NCBI RefSeq assembly: GCF_013149785.1
Contig: NZ_JABEZU010000001.1
Location: 496,001 to 560,000, forward strand
DNA length: 64,000 nucleotides
DNA from: Isoptericola halotolerans
Lineage (GTDB): Bacteria > Actinomycetota > Actinomycetes > Actinomycetales > Cellulomonadaceae
Reading direction: 5' to 3'
Shown here: piece by piece, positions 26,097 through 36,236 of the stretch
Position numbering within the stretch: position 1 is the first letter of the stretch
How the letters are laid out: each line of letters opens with the position of its first letter
The notes under the pieces: generated by a model
Database searches by the model: none
Told to the model about the DNA's origin: nothing
The model's input: the letters and a program-made list of their open reading frames with translations, nothing else
Translations under genes and position numbers: made by a program

Positions 26097-26145
26097 ATCC
26101 CCACCTCCGGGACCGCGGGGGGCGGAACACCCGGAGATGGGGATC
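26097..26145. terminator. Imperfect stem-loop between the convergent lacI and xylanase genes
   Basis: GATCCCACCTCCGGG at 26097-26111 faces CCCGGAGATGGGGATC at 26130-26145. The arms pair with one bulge and one mismatch around an 18-base GC-rich loop. It sits between two convergent stops and may end transcription in both directions. Confidence 0.5.
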
Positions 26146-26192
26146 GGTGTCCTCCCACGGACCGGTCGGTTCGCGGGAGAGCTGTCAGGCCG

Positions 26193-27938
<1,746 letters not shown>

Positions 27939-27997
27939 TCACCCGGGCAACTTCGTGGACCGCGCGACGGCCCCCGGACCTGCCGGAACGGTCCGGA

Positions 27998-28528
27998 TCA
28001 GAGCCCGGTGCGCCCGTCGATGCACTCGCGCAGCAGGTCGGCGTGCCCCATGTGGCGGGCGTACTCCTCGACCATGTGGATGATCACGTCGCGCACCTCG
28101 ACGGTGCCGCCGTCGAACGGCACCTCACGGCCGAGCTCCTCGCGGACCAGCTGCTCGTCGGCCGCCTCCACGGCGGCGTGCCAGGCCTCCCACGCCTCGC
28201 CGACGCACTCGTCGGTGGGATAGGCCTCGTCGAAGTCGACGTCGACCGCACGCGGGCGCTCGAACGGGCCGGGAGCGACCGTGCCCTGCAGCACACGGGT
28301 GAACCAGTGGTGCTCGGCGTTGGCGAGATGACGCACGAGGCCCAGCAGGGACAGGTTCGACGGCGGGACGCTGCGCCGTGAGAGCTGCTCGGCGTCCAGG
28401 CCCTCGCACTTCATGACGAGCGTCATGCGGTAGCGGCAGAGGTACTCCCAGAGGGTCTCCTTCTCGCCGACCGGGTCGACCCCGGTCGTCCGGGGGTCCT
28501 GCTCGGGTGCGACCCACATGCCCGTCAT
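27998..28528 (-). CDS. DinB/DUF664-family protein
   Basis: 176 residues from an ATG at 28528, preceded by GGTGAG at seven bases. DinB-like four-helix-bundle proteins bind a divalent metal through three His; candidate ligands are in GLVRHLANAEHHWF and VEEYARHMGHADLL. The C-terminal EEYARHMGHADLLREC matches the DUF664 branch common in Actinobacteria. Members include mycothiol- or bacillithiol-dependent transferases, but most are uncharacterised, so no substrate is claimed. An in-frame ATG nine bases further in is possible. It is transcribed away from the exported-protein pair that starts at 28635. Confidence 0.85.
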   Translation of the reverse strand: MTGMWVAPEQDPRTTGVDPVGEKETLWEYLCRYRMTLVMKCEGLDAEQLSRRSVPPSNLSLLGLVRHLANAEHHWFTRVLQGTVAPGPFERPRAVDVDFDEAYPTDECVGEAWEAWHAAVEAADEQLVREELGREVPFDGGTVEVRDVIIHMVEEYARHMGHADLLRECIDGRTGL

Positions 28529-28634
28529 CGTTGCGCTCACCCGCACAATCTGGTGCTCGACGGGCATCCAGGTCAAGGCCGCGGAGGCAACGATCTGGAC
28601 ACCTTCGGCGTGTCATTGGGTAGCCTTCGCGATC

Positions 28635-29663
28635 ATGAGGCGGAGAACAGCGGACGACGACGCGCTGCCGCCCGACGACGGCTGGCCCGTCCCCGCACCT
28701 CAGGGCGGCTTTCCCTTCGCGCCGGTCGGCGGTGGCGGAGCTGCCCCGGCGAGCCCCTGGGAGAGTCCACCGCCCTTCCCCGGCGGCCCCCCGACCGGCC
28801 CCGCCGGCCACGGTGACCACGGTGACCACGCCGAGCCGGCCGAACCGGCGGCGGGCGCCCTGCCCTGGGCGAGCGCCGTCCCGACCGACGTCCCGGCGCT
28901 CGACGACGTCTTCGGTGGGTCGGCCGACAGTGCGGCGAGCCCGGAGGGTGCGGACGCCCGGCCCACGGCCTCCGGCCGGGGCCGGCGCAAGGGAACGAAG
29001 AAGCGCAAGAGCTCGGGCAGGCGCAGCGCCGAACCGGCCTCGCCCCCGAGCCCGAGCCCGAGCTCGCGGACCTCACGGCGGCGGAAGGGCGACGACGAGG
29101 TCGCCGTCAGGGAGAGCGGCACCGTCCGTGTGCTGACCGACCGGGCACGGACGGCAGTCACCTCCGCGATGCGCGGGAGGCGAGCGACCGGGCTCTTCGC
29201 GCGTCGCGCCACCCTGTTCGTCGCCGGAGGGCTGGCCCTCGTCGCGGGGGTGGGCGCGGGCGCCGCGGCGGACCTGCTCGGTCGCGACGCCGAGGCGAGC
29301 ACCGACGCCGCGACCGCCGCCGTCGTCGAGGTCACCCCCGAGGTGTGCGCCGCGGCGCAGGTCGCCTGGTCCCGCGCGGCGTCCGCCCAGGTGCGCATGG
29401 ACGTCGAGTCGCCCCGGTCGTTGCGCACCGGCTTCGTCGGCGCCCGCGACGCGCTGAGCAAGGTGGACCCGCCCGGCGCCGTCATCACGGACTGGGCCAC
29501 GGTGCTCACCTATGTCACCACCGCGGCGGACGCGACGCAGGACGTGGAGGACGACGAGGTGGAGGATGCCGTGGCCGGTGCCCTCGCCGAGCTCGACACC
29601 GACAAGATGACCGCCGCGTCCCAGCGCATCACCGAGTACCTCGGCGGCGACTGCGCGCCCTGA
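28635..29663 (+). CDS. Single-pass membrane protein with Pro-rich N-terminus and exported helical domain
   Basis: 342 residues, no family I can name. A Pro/Gly/Ala-rich cytoplasmic part (about 1-150) with a Lys/Arg cluster (GRRKGTKKRKSSGRR) leads to a membrane helix (LFVAGGLALVAGVGAGAAA, about 194-212). The exported domain of about 110 residues has the pattern C-x-A-x-Q-x-A-W, PRSLRTGFVGARDALS, W-A-T-V, and ITEYLGGDC. The same pattern occurs in the next gene. TAGCCT eight bases before the ATG at 28635 is the leaderless promoter pattern. The two terminal Cys of the domain may form a disulphide outside the cell. Confidence 0.75.
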   Translation: MRRRTADDDALPPDDGWPVPAPQGGFPFAPVGGGGAAPASPWESPPPFPGGPPTGPAGHGDHGDHAEPAEPAAGALPWASAVPTDVPALDDVFGGSADSAASPEGADARPTASGRGRRKGTKKRKSSGRRSAEPASPPSPSPSSRTSRRRKGDDEVAVRESGTVRVLTDRARTAVTSAMRGRRATGLFARRATLFVAGGLALVAGVGAGAAADLLGRDAEASTDAATAAVVEVTPEVCAAAQVAWSRAASAQVRMDVESPRSLRTGFVGARDALSKVDPPGAVITDWATVLTYVTTAADATQDVEDDEVEDAVAGALAELDTDKMTAASQRITEYLGGDCAP

Positions 29664-29755
29664 CTCGTCCGTCTCGTCCGGTCTGCCGCGTGAGACGTCT
29701 CACGAGGCAGACGCTCGATTTCCCGACCTCGACGGATCTGGGTCACCATGGTGGG

Positions 29756-30283
29756 ATGCTGTCCCTCCGTCTGCGCACCCGTCGTGCCGTCGCCGCCCTC
29801 GTGGTGACGCTCGCGGTCGGGACGACCCTTGGTGCCTGCAGCTCCTCCGAGGGGCCCTCCTCGGCCGCCCCCGAACCTGCTCCGGCGGTCTCGGTGGACT
29901 CCGGGCTCGCGATGAGCAACGAGGGCGACCCCGCGCCGTCGTCGACCCTCAGCGAGGAGTGCGCCGAGCTCCAGGAGGCGTGGGCCGCGACGAACCGGGC
30001 GCTGGCCGGGATCGACGAGGAGCACCCGCGACTGCTGGTCGCCGGTTTCCGGGAGGCGTACCGCTCCATCACGTCGGTCGAGGACACCGAGGACGTGCCG
30101 GGCTGGGACGGGATGACCACCTATCTCGACAAGGCCGTCGGCGCGTTCGAGGACATCGACACCGACGACGCGCAGGCGGTCGCCTCGGCGGTGACGCTGG
30201 CCCTCTCCGACGTCGACACGGCACGCGCCACGACCGCGCACGGGTCGGTGACCGAGTACCTCGACGCGGGCTGCCGCCGGTGA
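29756..30283 (+). CDS. Lipoprotein paralogous to the exported domain of the preceding gene
   Basis: 175 residues. A signal sequence with lipobox LGAC (VGTTLGACSSSEGPS) predicts a lipid-anchored protein. The mature domain mirrors that of the previous protein: C-x-E-x-Q-x-A-W, HPRLLVAGFREAYRSI, W-D-G-M, a D-x-D-D-A-x-A-V-A-S-A-V stretch, and VTEYLDAGC at the end. The pair therefore arose by duplication, one copy with a membrane helix and one as a lipoprotein. Function is unknown. The last bases overlap the GTG of the methyltransferase gene (GTGA), linking their translation. Confidence 0.78.
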   Translation: MLSLRLRTRRAVAALVVTLAVGTTLGACSSSEGPSSAAPEPAPAVSVDSGLAMSNEGDPAPSSTLSEECAELQEAWAATNRALAGIDEEHPRLLVAGFREAYRSITSVEDTEDVPGWDGMTTYLDKAVGAFEDIDTDDAQAVASAVTLALSDVDTARATTAHGSVTEYLDAGCRR

Positions 30284-31863
30284 CCTCACCCCCTCCGCCG
30301 GCCGCCACCGGTCCGGCCGTCGCCGCCCTGCGCGCCGCCCTGGAGACGACCGGGTTCACCGTCGACGGTGTCGAGGAGCTCCTGGGCGAGACGGCCTCCG
30401 GCGCGCTGCACCGCGAGCAGACCCTGCCCGCGCGCCGGGCGGCGGCCGGCAGCGACGACCCCCGGGCCACGCTCGCCGCACTGTTCCTGCTGGGGGTCGA
30501 CGTCGCTCGTGCGGCGTTGGACAGGGCCCTCCCCGGCGTCGGGGCCGACGGCGCCGTCGGTCTCGGCCTCGTCGAGACGGCGGGACAGGGCAGCGACGAC
30601 CCGGTGCGCGCCGTCGTCGACCTGCGGCCGTACGCCGCCACGGACGCGAACGGCCCGGTCTCCTGGTGGCTGACCAGCGACCTCGGTGAGACGGCCACCG
30701 GGCGTCGCCTGGCGGTCGACCACGTGCTCGGCGCCGGCGGGGCGTCGACCACGCTCGCGCAGGTGACCGTCCGTGACCAGGTCGGACGGGTGCTCGACCT
30801 CGGCACCGGCTGCGGCATCCAGGCGTTGCACGCGGCGAGGCACGCCGGGTCCGTCGTGGGGACGGACATCTCTCGACGCGCCCTCGCGTTCGCCCGGTTC
30901 AACACCGTGCTGAACGTGCCTGACGCCGACCTGACGCTGCGGCACGGCTCGATGCTGGAGCCGGTCGCGGACGAACGCTTCGACCTGGTGGTCTCCAACC
31001 CGCCGTTCGTCATCACGCCGCACGCGGGGGAGCCCGGCGCCGCCGTGACGGAGGCGCTCGGCGAGTTCGAGTACCGCGACGGCGGCCGGTCCGGCGACGA
31101 TCTCGTGCGTGACCTCGTCACCGGCGTCGGATCCGTCCTCGCCCCGGGCGGGGTGGCGCAGATGCTCGTCAACTGGGAGCACCGGCGCGGCGAGCCGTGG
31201 ACCGAGCGTGTCGGGGCGTGGCTGGACGCCTCCGGCCTGGACGGCTGGGTGATCGAGCGCGAGCTCCTCGACCCGGCCGAGTACGCCGAGACCTGGATCC
31301 GCGACGGCGGCACCACGCCCGAGCGGGAGCCCGCCGCCTGGGCGTCGGCGTACGGCGCCTGGCTGGACGACTTCGCCTCCCGCGACGTCGAGGCGGTCGG
31401 CTTCGGCATCGTCACCCTGCGCCGTCCGTCCGACGTCGGCACCACCGCCGGACGCGTGACGTTGCGGCGGCTGGAGGAGCACCACGGTTCCCTCCGGCAG
31501 CCGCTCGGCGGTCACCTCGCGGCCTCGTTGGCCGCGCACGACTGGCTGGAGGCGCACGACGACGACGCGCTGTCCTCCGCCCGGCTCCTCGTGTCGGCGG
31601 ACGTCACCGAGGAGCGCTACCTGACGCCCGGGGCCGCCGACCCGAACGTGGTGATCGTGCGCCAGGGGGACGGACTGGGGCGAGGGATCCAGGCCTCGAC
31701 GGCCCTGGCCGCGTTCGTCGGGGTGTGCGACGGCGAGCTCACCGTGGGCCAGACGGTCGGCGCGCTGGCGGCACTCCTGGACGTGCCGCCGTCGGACCTC
31801 GCGGGCGAGCTGCTGCCCGCGGTGCGCGGTCTGGTCCGCGACGGGTTCCTCGGCCCCGCCTGA
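30280..31863 (+). CDS. Class I SAM-dependent methyltransferase, HemK/PrmC-like core
   Basis: 527 residues, much longer than PrmC. The N-terminal 160 residues are a helical domain (REQTLPARRAA; LAALFLLGVDVARAALD). The Rossmann core has VLDLGTGCGIQALHAARHAG (motif I), VVGTDISRRALAFARFN, and LVVSNPPFVITP, the NPPF/Y motif of N-methyltransferases acting on amide or exocyclic amine groups. The C-terminal 150 residues form a separate domain found in actinobacterial homologues (GVCDGELTVGQTVGALAALL). The target is unknown. The GTG overlaps the lipoprotein stop, and the gene ends three bases from the convergent hydrolase stop. Confidence 0.87.
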   Translation: MTSPPPPAATGPAVAALRAALETTGFTVDGVEELLGETASGALHREQTLPARRAAAGSDDPRATLAALFLLGVDVARAALDRALPGVGADGAVGLGLVETAGQGSDDPVRAVVDLRPYAATDANGPVSWWLTSDLGETATGRRLAVDHVLGAGGASTTLAQVTVRDQVGRVLDLGTGCGIQALHAARHAGSVVGTDISRRALAFARFNTVLNVPDADLTLRHGSMLEPVADERFDLVVSNPPFVITPHAGEPGAAVTEALGEFEYRDGGRSGDDLVRDLVTGVGSVLAPGGVAQMLVNWEHRRGEPWTERVGAWLDASGLDGWVIERELLDPAEYAETWIRDGGTTPEREPAAWASAYGAWLDDFASRDVEAVGFGIVTLRRPSDVGTTAGRVTLRRLEEHHGSLRQPLGGHLAASLAAHDWLEAHDDDALSSARLLVSADVTEERYLTPGAADPNVVIVRQGDGLGRGIQASTALAAFVGVCDGELTVGQTVGALAALLDVPPSDLAGELLPAVRGLVRDGFLGPA

Positions 31864-31866
31864 CCG

Positions 31867-32625
31867 TCACTGCCCCAGGTAGGGGTCCGCCCAGGCGCTG
31901 ACGATCCGCGCGGCGCGCCGCGCCTGGCCAGGGCGGGTCAGCAGATGGTCTGAGCCTTCCAGCGACACGAAGCTGCGCGGGTGCCGTGCAGCGCGGAAGA
32001 TCTCGCTGGCGTTGTCGATCCCCACGGTGTTGTCGGTGGGGGAGTGCATCACCAGCAGCGGCAGGCCCAGCTCGGGGATGCGGTGCGCGAGGTCGGCGGC
32101 CCGGACGTCCTCGACCATGCCGCGCTTGAGGTTCAGGCGCTTGCCGCCGACCTGCCACACCGCGTTGCCCTCCTCCAGCACCTGGTCGACCAGGCCGTCG
32201 TAGTGGTGCTCGGCGTGGCTGGGGTCGAAGGGTGCGCAGGCCGTGGCGACCGCGCGGGCGGTGGGGATCTCGGGGGCGGCGGCGATCGCGGCCGCCCCAC
32301 CCCAGGAGTGCCCGGCCACGAGCTCGACCGGGGTGCCGCGCTCGGCCATGAGCGCGGCGGCCAGGACCGTGTCGGCCACCTTCACGGTGAAGGACCCGTC
32401 GCCCCAGTCGCCCTCGGAGTCGCCGAGCCCCAGGTTGTCGTACCGCAGCATGCCGATGCCCTCCGCGGCGAGCTGCTTGCACAGGCGGGAGGCGGCCGGG
32501 GAGTCCTTGCCGAGCGTGAAACCGTGGACGAACAACCCCCACCCCCGCACCTCGCCCTCGGGCTCGTCGATGATGCCGGCGAGCCGTGGTCCGGTGCTGG
32601 ACGCGAACGTCACCCGTTCTGCCAT
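31867..32625 (-). CDS. Alpha/beta hydrolase
   Basis: 252 residues. Oxyanion region LFVHGFTLGKDSPA, nucleophile elbow VAGHSWGGAAA (Ser), acidic residue in LLVMHSPTDNTVGIDN (Asp), and catalytic His in LEGSDHLLT. The order and length match small cytoplasmic serine hydrolases/acyl-ester hydrolases of the dienelactone-hydrolase-like type. No signal peptide. The ATG at 32625 has GAGAGGGACC upstream. It is divergent from a LysR regulator with a dyad between, so LysR control is likely. Confidence 0.9.
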   Translation of the reverse strand: MAERVTFASSTGPRLAGIIDEPEGEVRGWGLFVHGFTLGKDSPAASRLCKQLAAEGIGMLRYDNLGLGDSEGDWGDGSFTVKVADTVLAAALMAERGTPVELVAGHSWGGAAAIAAAPEIPTARAVATACAPFDPSHAEHHYDGLVDQVLEEGNAVWQVGGKRLNLKRGMVEDVRAADLAHRIPELGLPLLVMHSPTDNTVGIDNASEIFRAARHPRSFVSLEGSDHLLTRPGQARRAARIVSAWADPYLGQ

Positions 32626-32683
32626 CGTGGTCCCTCTCTCGGTACTGCTCGTCGTGGTCCCGTGGTCCGGTGTGACCGACGGG

Positions 32684-32698
32684 GCATCCCACCGATGC
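32684..32698. promoter_or_regulatory. LysR-type box between the hydrolase and lysR genes
   Basis: GCATC-CCACC-GATGC is a 5-bp inverted repeat with a 5-base centre, and fits the T-N11-A LysR box format. It lies 24 bases before the lysR ATG and 59 bases before the hydrolase ATG. Confidence 0.55.
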
Positions 32699-32721
32699 TC
32701 TGGGGGAGATATCTTCTCGGT

Positions 32722-33675
32722 ATGGAGATCGACCTCCGGCACTTGCGGCTGGTGTCCGTCGTCGCCGACCAGGGCAGCGTCACGAAGGCGTCCGCCGCCC
32801 TCGGCATGGCCCAGCCCGCGTTGTCCGCACAGCTCAACCGTATCGACCAGGCTCTCGGCGGCCCGGTCTTCGTCCGTGACCGGCACGGCGCGCGCCCCAC
32901 CCCGTTGGGCGAGCTCGTGCTGCGTCACGCGCGCGTGCTGCTGCCCGCGATGGAGGCCTTCCACGACGACGTGCGCCGGCACGTCCTGGACCGTCCCGAC
33001 GTCGCGACGTCGTTGCGCGTCGGGACGGTGGCGACGGTCCTGGGGGGCATCTTCCTCAGCCGGCTGCGGGCGGACCTCGCCGGCGTGAACGTCACGTCGT
33101 TCACGTCGTGGTCCGCCGACGCGGTGGCGTTGCGGCTGGCCGACGGCACGCTCGACATCGCCCTCGTGGGCGCGTGCGGCGACGCCGTCCTGCCGACCGA
33201 GGGCGGGGTCGAGTGGACCCAGGTGCGGACCGACCCCGTCTTCGTGCTGGTGCCCGAGCGCCATCGGTTCGCCGATGCCGACGAGGTGCCGCTCGGGGAG
33301 CTCGCGAGGGAGAACTGGCTCTCCGCGCCGGGTGACGGCTGCTTCGAACGGTGCTTCGTCGCGGCGTGCGCTCACGCAGGGTTCACGCCGCGCGAGGTCA
33401 GCGAGACCGAACGGGCCTCCGCGGTCGAGCAGGTCCGGGAGGGGCACGCCATCGCGCTCGTCCAGCCGCTGCTGCTCGACCACCCCGGGGTGCGTGCCGT
33501 CCCGTTGCAGGCGGAGCCGCTGCGCTGGACGCAGTACGTGGGGTGGCGCGGCGATGCGGGCGAGCGCTTCGACGTCGACCTCGTCCGCGCGGCGGCCGTC
33601 TACTCCCACGCCGAGGCCGTGCGGCGGTCGCCCGCCTACGAGCGCTACGTGGTCGCGCAGGGGTCCGCGCGGTAG
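32722..33675 (+). CDS. LysR-family transcriptional regulator
   Basis: 317 residues. The N-terminal winged helix-turn-helix reads DLRHLRLVSVVADQGSVTKA then ALGMAQPALSAQLNRIDQAL, followed by the GPVFVRDRHGARPTPLGELV wing typical of LysR. The effector domain follows (SLRVGTVATVLGGIFLSRLR; DIALVGACGD; GHAIALVQPLLLDHPGV). TATCTT six bases before the ATG with no Shine-Dalgarno marks a leaderless start. It faces the alpha/beta hydrolase gene, with a 15-base dyad between. Confidence 0.93.
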   Translation: MEIDLRHLRLVSVVADQGSVTKASAALGMAQPALSAQLNRIDQALGGPVFVRDRHGARPTPLGELVLRHARVLLPAMEAFHDDVRRHVLDRPDVATSLRVGTVATVLGGIFLSRLRADLAGVNVTSFTSWSADAVALRLADGTLDIALVGACGDAVLPTEGGVEWTQVRTDPVFVLVPERHRFADADEVPLGELARENWLSAPGDGCFERCFVAACAHAGFTPREVSETERASAVEQVREGHAIALVQPLLLDHPGVRAVPLQAEPLRWTQYVGWRGDAGERFDVDLVRAAAVYSHAEAVRRSPAYERYVVAQGSAR

Positions 33676-33762
33676 GCGCCCCGGGCTCCTTGCCGGGTCC
33701 GCGGTGCCGGGCGGGCGGATCGTCCCTTTCGTTCCGTCCGGGCGCACGCTACGGTTCCAGGG

Positions 33763-34665
33763 ATGACCCGTCGACGAGGAACCGCGTCCCCGGTGCGCCA
33801 GCTCGCCGCGCTCCTGGCGACCTTCACCCTCGGTCTGGGCCTGGTGGTGGTGGCGGCCGAGGTGGCTCCGGGATCGTTGCGCATCGCGAGCTACCTGCCG
33901 GACGGGGCGGCACCGGGATCTCCGACGGCCACGAGCGAGGAGCCCGTCGAGCCAGGCGCTCGAGCCGCGGCAGGCGAGAGCGCCGCGCGGGGCGCGCCGG
34001 AACGGGCCGGCGGGAGGTCCGGTGATGTGGGGGGCGAGGACCCGCAGGACGCCGGTGCCGACGCCTCTGCCGAGCCTGACGACGCCGAGAGCCCGGACGC
34101 CTCTGCCGAGCCTGACGTCTCGGAGAGCGCGGAGAGCCCGGACGCCTCCGCCGAGCCCGACGTCTCGCAGAGCCCGGACGCCCCCGCCGAGCCCGACGTC
34201 TCGGAGAGCCCGGATGTCCCGGAGACCGTGGAGCGCCCTGACGGCCCGGCCCCGTCCGCCGCCGCGGCCGCGCCGTCGTCGTCCCCCGACGGGACGGACT
34301 CGGCGCTGGTGCTCGAGCTCGTCAACGCTGAGCGAGCGGCTGTCGGTTGCGGCGCGCTGCGGGCGGACGCGGGGCTGGACGACCTGGCGCTGAGGCACTC
34401 CGAGGACATGGCGGCCCGGGGCTACTTCGCCCACACGACGCCCGACGGGCTGACACCGTGGGACCGGGCGGCGGCGGCGGGGGTGCAGGGCGCGGCTGCC
34501 GAGAACATCGCGCGTGGTCAGCAAGATGCCGCAGAGGTGGTCAGGGCGTGGATGGACAGTCCTGGCCACCGGGCCAACATCGTGAACTGCGAGCTGACGC
34601 GCCACGGGCTCGGCGCGCACCGCGCCGACGGGGGGCCGTGGTGGACGCAGGTGTTCGGGCGCTGA
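33763..34665 (+). CDS. Exported CAP/SCP-domain protein with acidic Ser/Pro/Asp repeats
   Basis: 300 residues. An N-terminal membrane anchor or uncleaved signal (LAALLATFTLGLGLVVVAAEV) is followed by a low-complexity region (about 45-180) with imperfect SPDASAEPDVSES units. The C-terminal 120 residues form a CAP (SCP/YkwD-like) domain: LVNAERAAVGCGALRA, LDDLALRHSEDMAARGYFAH, AAENIARGQ, WMDSPGHRANIVNC, and a final WWTQVFG. Bacterial CAP domains are extracellular, with roles in spore or envelope biology mostly unproven. TACGGT seven bases before the ATG is the leaderless pattern. Confidence 0.88.
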   Translation: MTRRRGTASPVRQLAALLATFTLGLGLVVVAAEVAPGSLRIASYLPDGAAPGSPTATSEEPVEPGARAAAGESAARGAPERAGGRSGDVGGEDPQDAGADASAEPDDAESPDASAEPDVSESAESPDASAEPDVSQSPDAPAEPDVSESPDVPETVERPDGPAPSAAAAAPSSSPDGTDSALVLELVNAERAAVGCGALRADAGLDDLALRHSEDMAARGYFAHTTPDGLTPWDRAAAAGVQGAAAENIARGQQDAAEVVRAWMDSPGHRANIVNCELTRHGLGAHRADGGPWWTQVFGR

Positions 34666-34689
34666 AGGGTCGCGCGCCCTCGGTGGCCG

Positions 34690-36102
34690 TCAGCCGATGA
34701 TCACCGCGGACTCCGGGCGGCGGTAGAGCTTCTGCCGCTGCCGCAGTGCCAGCCCGGTCCCGAGGGTGATCGGGCCGAGCCGGCCGAGGAACATGAGCAC
34801 GGCGAGCAGCACCTGGTGCCAACCTGCGAGCTCCGCGGTGATGCCCGTCGAGAGCCCGGTGGTGGTGAAGGCGGAGATCACCTCGAACAGCACCCGGTCG
34901 AGCGGGAGGACCGTCGGCGACACGGTGAGGGTGATCGCGAGCGTGGAGACGACGACGGCGGCCACCCCGACGAGAGCGACGGTGAGCGCCTGGCGCTGGG
35001 TGGCGCGGGCGAGGCGCCGGTCGAACACGGTGACGTCGGGGTCTCCGCGCAGCTCTGACCAGATGATGAACGCCAGGACGGCGAACGTGCCGACCTTCAC
35101 TCCTCCGGCGGTGCCGGCGCTGCCGCCACCGATGAACATCAGCATGTCGGTGAAGAACCAGGTGCCGTGGTTGAGCTCGGAGGTGTCGATCGAGTTGAAG
35201 CCGGCGGTGCGGGGCATCACCGACTGGGTGAACGCGGCGAGCACCTTGCCCGGGACGCTCAGCGGGCCGAAGGTCTGCGGGTTCGCCCACTCGACCACGA
35301 GGAAGAAGGCCGTGCCGACGGCCAGCAGCACCGCCGTCGCCCCCAGGGTCAGCCGCGTGTGGATGCTCCACCGCGAGGGGTCCCGCAGGGCGGATCGACG
35401 ACCGTCGCCGCGTCGTGATCGCGACAGGCGCCACAGCTCGAGCAGCACGGGGAACCCGATGCCGCCGATGATGACGGCCAGGCAGATGGGCAGGCAGACC
35501 CACGGGTCGCTGACGAACCGCATGAGGGAGTCGCCGTAGATCGAGAACCCGGCGTTGTTGAAGGCGGACAGCGAGTGGAACAGGCCCGACCACGCCGCGT
35601 GGCCGAGGCTCTCGCCGTACCCGACCACGAGGCGGACGGTGAGGACGACGGCGAGGACCAGCTCGGCGACCACGGTGAACCGCAGGGCTCCCAGCATCAC
35701 TCGTCTCACGTCGCCGAGGCCGACGGTGTGGGTGGCCTGCGCAGCCACCATGCGGGTGCTCAGGCCCAGGCGGCGGGACAGCAGGAGACCCAGCAGCGAG
35801 GCCACGGTCATCACGCCGAACCCGCCGATCTGGATCAGGACCAGGATCACGGCCTGCCCGAACGGCGACCAGAACGTCTCGGTGTCCACGACGACGAGCC
35901 CGGTGACGCACGCCGCCGACGTCGCGGTGAAGAACGCCTCGACGAGGCTCGCCCGTTCCCCGGTCGTGGAGACGGGGAGCAGGAGCAGGCCGGTGCCCAC
36001 CGCGATCGCGGCGAGGAAGCCGAGGGTCACGACCTGGGCCGGACGACGGCGCAGGCTGGCGGGGGAGGGGCCCGGATCGTGCGGCGAGCGCCGCGAGGGC
36101 AT
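34690..36102 (-). CDS. TrkH/KtrB-family K+ transporter membrane subunit
   Basis: 470 residues with four M1-P-M2 repeats. Pore-loop signatures include FFTATSAACVTGLVVVDT (first), SLSAFNNAGFSIYG (second), SVMPRTAGFNSIDTS (third) and SAFTTTGLSTGIT (fourth), each with the single Gly of Trk/Ktr filters. It imports K+ together with a cytoplasmic TrkA/KtrA ring protein, which is not encoded here. The ATG at 36102 places a short basic N-terminus before the first helix; an in-frame ATG at 36213 is also open, and no Shine-Dalgarno decides between them. Confidence 0.9.
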   Translation of the reverse strand: MPSRRSPHDPGPSPASLRRRPAQVVTLGFLAAIAVGTGLLLLPVSTTGERASLVEAFFTATSAACVTGLVVVDTETFWSPFGQAVILVLIQIGGFGVMTVASLLGLLLSRRLGLSTRMVAAQATHTVGLGDVRRVMLGALRFTVVAELVLAVVLTVRLVVGYGESLGHAAWSGLFHSLSAFNNAGFSIYGDSLMRFVSDPWVCLPICLAVIIGGIGFPVLLELWRLSRSRRGDGRRSALRDPSRWSIHTRLTLGATAVLLAVGTAFFLVVEWANPQTFGPLSVPGKVLAAFTQSVMPRTAGFNSIDTSELNHGTWFFTDMLMFIGGGSAGTAGGVKVGTFAVLAFIIWSELRGDPDVTVFDRRLARATQRQALTVALVGVAAVVVSTLAITLTVSPTVLPLDRVLFEVISAFTTTGLSTGITAELAGWHQVLLAVLMFLGRLGPITLGTGLALRQRQKLYRRPESAVIIG

Positions 36103-36236
36103 GTGCACGAGGAGCCAGTGTGGCACCACGGGACGGGTCGCGCACCGGGGTCGCCGTCGCCGGCGCAGATCCGCAGGGCTCGCGCCCTGACCGCACGGCG
36201 TGTCCACGAGCACACCGAACGGATACGGTGACCTGC

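Noticed and set aside
33990-34270. SPDASAEPDVSES repeats as a separate genetic element
   Set aside because: They are in-frame low-complexity coding repeats in the CAP-domain protein, not an independent repeat family.
32626-34620. Extension of the alpha/beta hydrolase frame through the lysR and CAP genes
   Set aside because: It is antisense to two well-supported genes; the hydrolase has its own ATG and Shine-Dalgarno-like sequence at 32625.
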